10,891 nt of DNA from JAKZSU01 sp047517485 (GTDB lineage: Bacteria > Pseudomonadota > Alphaproteobacteria > UBA7887). The notes under the pieces are model-generated. The model was given only the letters and a program-made list of their open reading frames with translations, made no database searches and had not been told where the DNA came from. Position 1 is the stretch's first letter, and the number at the start of each line of letters is the position of its first letter. Where the stretch lies: the NCBI GenBank assembly GCA_047517485.1, contig JAKZSU010000179.1, positions 1 through 10,891 of the forward strand, written 5' to 3'. Below, piece by piece: positions 7,468 through 10,891 of this stretch. Both the position numbers and the translations under genes were made by a program.

Positions 7468-8196
7468 CTATCCTGGCTCGAGGCTTGCGAGCTGCTCGTC
7501 GATCAGTTCGATCATCCGTTCGCCATCCATTGGACCGTAGTGGCCGGGGTAGACGTGTCGCACCGGCAAATCCCGCAGGCGCCGAAGACTGGTACAATAG
7601 GCGCGCGGGTCATTGGGTGGCCAGGCCGGCCCGTGATATCCGTCATAGAGCATGTCACTGGTGAACAGGCACCCGGTTGCCGCCTCCCAAATCGCCAGGC
7701 CGCCGGGCGATCGTCCCGGCACGTGCAAAACCTTCAGCGACCGGTCTCCGAGATCGAAATTATCGCCGTCATCGACCAATCTTGTCGGAGTCGCGGCGGT
7801 CAGCACATAGTCTTCTACCCGATATCCCTGCCATGGCAAGGACCACAAAGTGGACTCGTTGAGATAGGTGCCGTAGGTCGCGTTCTCTTCACTGGGCGCG
7901 GCGAGAGGCGGCGCGTCGAGCGGGTGGCAGGCACGCTCCGAAAAACCGTGCCAGCCGCCGGCATGATCGAAGTAGTGGTTGAGCGCCACCGCGATGACCG
8001 GCTTTCCGGCCACCGCTTTCACCAAGGGGGCCGGGGAAACTATGCCGCTGCCGGTATCGACCACCAGATCGCGGTCACGGCCGCGGACCAGCCAGATGTC
8101 GCCGACCGCATAGGAATCGATGTGCGCTTCGCGGAACCGGATGATGGCGTTGTCGTGGGCTTCCACCGCGTACCAAAATTCCGCGACGGGTTTCAT
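7468..8196 (-). CDS. Metallo-beta-lactamase-fold hydrolase with an atypical metal motif
   Basis: The 242-residue product has the MBL-fold order: LVVDTGSG near residues 44-51, the metal loop, LHVPGRSPGG with His158, LFTSDML with Asp181, and HVYPGHYGPMDG with His219. The canonical loop is HxHxDH, but here it reads N73-H-Y-F-D-H78: Asp77 and His78 are present, while Asn and Tyr fall where the first two histidines belong. His74 could be shifted into a metal role, or a codon may have been lost. The substrate is unknown; the superfamily includes glyoxalase II-like thioesterases, lactonases and other hydrolases. ATG 8196 lies 41 nt after the MoaD-like gene, and the TAG stop is 11 nt before the flavoenzyme, so it is probably co-transcribed. 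The frame is intact. No signal peptide is seen. Confidence 0.87.
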   Translation of the reverse strand: MKPVAEFWYAVEAHDNAIIRFREAHIDSYAVGDIWLVRGRDRDLVVDTGSGIVSPAPLVKAVAGKPVIAVALNHYFDHAGGWHGFSERACHPLDAPPLAAPSEENATYGTYLNESTLWSLPWQGYRVEDYVLTAATPTRLVDDGDNFDLGDRSLKVLHVPGRSPGGLAIWEAATGCLFTSDMLYDGYHGPAWPPNDPRAYCTSLRRLRDLPVRHVYPGHYGPMDGERMIELIDEQLASLEPG

Positions 8197-8237
8197 GTCT
8201 CGAACTCGGACAGGCCGGGTGTACTGGTCACGGGCGG

Positions 8238-8483
8238 TTATCCGCCCTGCAGTTTGGGCAGGATAAACACCTCGGCGTTCTCATCAATCGGTACGAACAG
8301 CGCGTCGCGAAAGATCTGCCCATCGACGGACACCGAGACATTGTGCTTAAGTTCCGGCTCGAGTCCCGGATAGTGCTCGATCAGCCGGCGGAAGACATCC
8401 TGGATTGTCGGGGCGGAAAACTCGAATTCGGATTGCCCATCGGCAAGCGCGCGCAGTCCTCCCCACAGAACCACCTTGACCAT
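8238..8483 (-). CDS. MoaD/ThiS-family small sulfur-carrier-like protein
   Basis: The 81-residue product begins MVKVVLWGGLRALADGQSEF and ends VFILPKLQGG. Small size, a beta-grasp-like pattern, the final VxxLPxxxGG and a free C-terminal Gly-Gly are hallmarks of MoaD/ThiS proteins. In these the terminal glycine is adenylated by a MoeB/ThiF-type enzyme and carries sulfur. MoaD with MoaE forms the dithiolene of molybdopterin. Its ATG directly abuts the TAA of the molybdopterin-subunit gene (8484-8486), with GGAGGA about 16 nt upstream inside that gene, implying translational coupling and a link to molybdenum-enzyme maturation. No moaE or moeB is in the window, so it could be an accessory carrier rather than the housekeeping MoaD. 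Confidence 0.82.
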   Translation of the reverse strand: MVKVVLWGGLRALADGQSEFEFSAPTIQDVFRRLIEHYPGLEPELKHNVSVSVDGQIFRDALFVPIDENAEVFILPKLQGG

Positions 8484-8729
8484 TTACGACCGCTTCTTTT
8501 CCTCCAGCGCTTCGAGCACCACCGGCGGCGCCATCGGGATCTCGGTCAGGCGGACGTCGGCGGCCGAGCGGATGGCGTTGGCGATGGTCGCCAGCGGCGG
8601 CGCGATCGAGGTTTCGCCGACACCGCGCACGCCATAGGGATGGCCCTTGTTGGGGATCTCGATGATTTTCGCGTCGATCATCGGCAGATCGGAGCACACC
8701 GGCATGCGGTAGTCGAGGAAGCCCGGGTT

Positions 8730-8732
8730 CTA
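8730..8732 (-). other. In-frame TAG in the molybdopterin-subunit gene
   Basis: The minus strand reads GYVYGDDGIM, TAG, NPGFLDYRMP, with conserved sequence on both sides in the same frame. CAG (Gln) or GAG (Glu) is one base away. The stop would remove the last 82 residues, including the catalytic Glu of GVGE. Confidence 0.9.
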
Positions 8733-9774
8733 CATGATGCCGTCATCGCCATAGACGTAGCCCTCGTTGAGCGCCCAGCCGATGCCCTGGGCGGCGCCGC
8801 CCTGATATTGGCCCTCGACATAGGACGGATGGATCGCCTTGCCGGCGTCCTGGACGACGGTATAGCGGCACACCGTAGTTCGTCCGGTTTCCTCGTCGAC
8901 TGCCACATCGGCGATATGGGCGGCAAAACTGACCCCGGCGCCATCGGCGTTGACTTCGCAATGGCCGGCGATCGGTCCGCCGGTCTGCGGCGATTTTTCG
9001 GCGATCTCGGCAATGCTCATGGGATCGAATTCGCCGGCGTTCGGCCCGCAGGGGCGGGCACCGCCATCGACCCATTTCACCGCGTCTTCAGGGATGTCCC
9101 ACATCTTGGCGGCGCGGGCGCACATATCCGCTTTCGCCTGACGCGCGGCATCGATAATCGCCAACCCATTGGCAAAGGTGGTGCGACTGCCGTCGGTGGT
9201 ATCGTTGAATCCGAGCGCGCTGGTATCGGCGATGATGGTGCGGACATTGTCGTAGGGAATGCCCAACTCCTCGGCCGCCATTTGGCACATCGACGCCCGG
9301 CTGCCGCCGATATCGGGGCGACCGACCGAGACCACCACGGTGCCGTCGGAGTTGACGTTGAGCGAAATCGCCGTCAAGCCGCCAAAATTGAACCAGAAGC
9401 CCGCCGCGATACCGCGACCGTGGCCTTCGGCGACCGCGGATTGGTAATGCGGATGATCGCGCACGGTCTCCAAAGTCTTGACCAGGCCGACCTGATCATA
9501 ACGCGGTCCATAGGACGATTTGTCGCCTTCCTTGGCGGCATTCTTCAGGCGGAAATCTATCGGATCGAGGTCGAGCTTGCGGGCCAGCTCGTCGATCACG
9601 CTTTCGACGGCAAAATTGATGATCGGCGCGCCCGGCGCGCGATAGGAGGCCTGCACCGGCCGGTTGGTGAGCACTTCATGCGCGACCGCGCGGACATTGT
9701 CCAAGGCATAGCAAGCAAAGGCGGACATCGCGCCAAGCATGCCGATGAAGCCGCCAAACGCGCCGGTCTGGTAT

Positions 9775-9778
9775 TGAG
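9775..9778 (-). other. Frameshift 2 in the molybdopterin-subunit gene (1-base loss)
   Basis: Upstream the frame reads TKDGRITAADALL. One missing base (plus-strand C between 9776 and 9777) then restores QYQTGAFGGFIGMLGAM. Without it the sequence continues as NTRPARLAASSAC. Confidence 0.85.
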
Positions 9779-9967
9779 CAGCGCATCGGCAGCGGTGATG
9801 CGGCCATCCTTGGTGACGCCGATCTTGACCCGCATGGTGGAGCTCGATGTCGGGCCGGTCGCCCGGAATACCTCCGAACGGCTCATCACCATTTTCACCG
9901 GCTTGCCGAATTTGCGCGACAGGGCGAGCGCCAGGGGCTCCAGGTAAACCACCGTCTTGCCGCCGAA

Positions 9968-9976
9968 GCGCCGCCG
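9968..9976 (-). other. Frameshift 1 in the molybdopterin-subunit gene (1-base loss)
   Basis: SASEIGG is followed by one missing G on the minus strand, in what should be three GGC codons. Restoring it yields GGGFGGKTVVYLEPLALAL; without it the frame reads GGASAARRWF. GGC-rich repeats are prone to both real slippage and sequencing error. Confidence 0.85.
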
Positions 9977-10749
9977 ATTTCCGACGCGCTAACCCGCAGG
10001 CGCGAGACCGAAATGCCGAGCAACGCGGCGCACGTATCGCGCACCGGGAAATGGCCTTGGGTGCTGCACCACAGTTCCGAAGCGCCGTCCTCGGAATAGG
10101 TCGCGAGACAGGCATGCGGCTCGATATAGCCTTGATGCGCGGCTTCGGTTTTGAACGATCGTTCCAAAACCACGTCGGCGGCGGCAAAGCCGGCCTCCAG
10201 ATCGCCGTGGCCGAATTCCGACCGGTTGGCGATATTGGACGGTTTGTCCGGTTTGGGATCGACCCCGGCGGTAAAATTGTCCTCTTGGACCAGCGGCGCG
10301 TCCGGCGCCATCGCCGCGTCGACATCGGTCACATGGGGCAGAATTTCATAGTCGACCGCGATCAGGTTCAAGGCTTGGGCGGCAACCGAGGCATTGATGG
10401 CCGCGACCGCGGCCACCGCGTGGCCCTCGTAGAGCGCTTTGTCCAGGGCCATCACATTGGTCATCGTCGGCAGGTGGCTGTCCGGGACCGACGCGAAATC
10501 GTCCTTGGTGATCACCGCCTTGACCCCGGCGAGGGCGGCCGCCTTCGCGGTGTCGATCGCTTTGATCCGGGCATGGGGATGCGGGCTGCGCAGTACCGCG
10601 CCGACGAGCATGCCCGGCGTATAGAGATCGGCGCCATAGAGCGCCCGTCCGGTCACCTTGTCGATGCCGTCGGGCCTGAGCGGCCGGGTGCCGACAACCT
10701 TGAAATCGTCCGTCTTATCCAGCCGTTCTATCTTCGCCATGTCACGCCG

Positions 10750-10754
10750 TCCTT
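10750..10754 (-). promoter_or_regulatory. Ribosome binding site of the molybdopterin-subunit gene
   Basis: The minus strand carries AAGGA, 9 nt before ATG 10740. It is the best Shine-Dalgarno match in the window and fixes the start. The 49 nt between the upstream stop and this ATG (10741-10789) show no convincing -35/-10 pair. Confidence 0.7.
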
Positions 10755-10789
10755 ATCAGCCCGTTGAAAAAGGCGCTATTGACCGGGTT

Positions 10790-10891
10790 TCACTCGACGG
10801 CGAAACATAACGCGACGAAGGCGGTTTCGCCATCCTCCGAGACGATGAGGACCATCTGAGCGACCAGAACGGCTCCAGCTGGCGCAATAAG
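10790..10891 (-). CDS. Possible C-terminal end of an unidentified gene (partial)
   Basis: An open minus-strand frame enters from the right edge and ends at TGA 10792-10790, giving 33 residues ending in ETAFVALCFAVE. Its hydrophobic/acidic alternation looks more protein-like than the other two frames, which also stay open for a while. It would be the gene upstream of the molybdenum subunit. No family is recognisable and it may not be real. Confidence 0.28.
   Translation of the reverse strand, partial: LIAPAGAVLVAQMVLIVSEDGETAFVALCFAVE

Larger units (their letters stand above)
8484..10740 (-). pseudogene. Xanthine dehydrogenase/CoxL-family molybdopterin-binding subunit, broken
   Basis: This is the large subunit of a molybdenum hydroxylase, which would hydroxylate a substrate carbon with water as oxygen donor. 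It starts at ATG 10740 (MAKIERLDKTDDFKVVGTRP) with AAGGA 9 nt upstream. The hammerhead domain includes GIDKVTGRALYGADL. The GGGFGGK region is broken at about 9970; the frame resumes as VVYLEPLALALSRKFGKPVK, breaks again at about 9776, then continues as TGAFGGFIGMLGAM, SYRAPGAP and QGGAAQGIGWALNEG. A TAG at 8732-8730 interrupts before NPGFLDYRMPVCSDLPMIDA and GVRGVGETSIAPPLAT, where the Glu of the GVGE motif (8615-8613) is the likely catalytic base. Adding back two single bases gives exactly 753 codons (752 residues), a normal length for the family. The usual 2Fe-2S and FAD partner subunits are not in the window. As written it would yield no functional enzyme. Confidence 0.9.

Noticed and set aside
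5360..7540. A 726-codon plus-strand open frame opposite the FadH-like gene
   Set aside because: It is antisense to a strongly recognisable flavoenzyme. Its translation is rich in Arg, Gly, Ala and Asp with no family motifs, which is typical of the shadow frame of a GC-rich gene.
7457..7597. A longer start (7597) for the FadH-like gene
   Set aside because: It would overlap the MBL gene by about 130 bases with non-conserved sequence. ATG 7456 directly precedes the conserved PHLFAPLTIRG and lies 11 nt after the MBL stop.
8343..9947. A 534-codon plus-strand open frame opposite the molybdopterin subunit
   Set aside because: The minus strand carries clear xanthine-dehydrogenase-family motifs over the same region. 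The plus frame has no recognisable domain.
10868..10885. A palindromic-looking site around CCAGCTGG at the right edge
   Set aside because: It is a short GC-rich palindrome expected by chance, inside a possible coding frame, with no second copy and no position relative to a promoter.

Overview
The window is GC-rich (clearly above 60 percent by eye), uses GTG starts, and carries a PotA-type polyamine ABC importer ATPase, a BetI-like TetR repressor, CoxL-type molybdenum hydroxylase and alphaproteobacterial-looking flavoenzymes. I infer a chromosomal or metagenome-derived fragment of an alphaproteobacterium. No rRNA, tRNA, CRISPR array, insertion sequence or prophage gene was seen.

Left half, plus strand (1-5486): the last 33 codons of a gene that is probably the solute-binding protein of an ABC importer; a PotA-like ATPase gene that keeps its start and C-terminal part but has lost its middle; a TetR/BetI-like repressor; and two tandem 688-residue flavoenzymes of the trimethylamine/dimethylamine/histamine dehydrogenase family. 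Genes are 4 bp overlapping to 13 nt apart, so this reads as one transcription unit. Both flavoenzymes keep the cysteine for 6-S-cysteinyl-FMN, a four-cysteine 4Fe-4S motif, the Tyr/His active-site pair and a C-terminal nucleotide-binding module. They differ from each other and from trimethylamine dehydrogenase (TMADH) in the residues that line the substrate bowl.

Right half, minus strand (10740-5483, read right to left): a CoxL/xanthine-dehydrogenase-family molybdopterin subunit, a MoaD/ThiS-like protein ending in GG, a metallo-beta-lactamase-fold protein with an atypical metal motif, and a third OYE/FadH-like flavoenzyme. It runs tail to tail into the plus-strand operon, with the two stop codons overlapping. 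The molybdenum subunit is broken by two 1-base losses and an in-frame TAG. The third flavoenzyme is broken by a single in-frame TAA.

Taken together the genes suggest uptake and oxidative breakdown of an N-methylated or otherwise substituted amine (inference). The striking point is the uneven state of the genes: three of nine substantial loci carry disabling lesions while their neighbours are intact. Either the cluster is decaying or the consensus sequence contains errors, and raw reads would decide this. There is no gene-free stretch longer than 300 bases.
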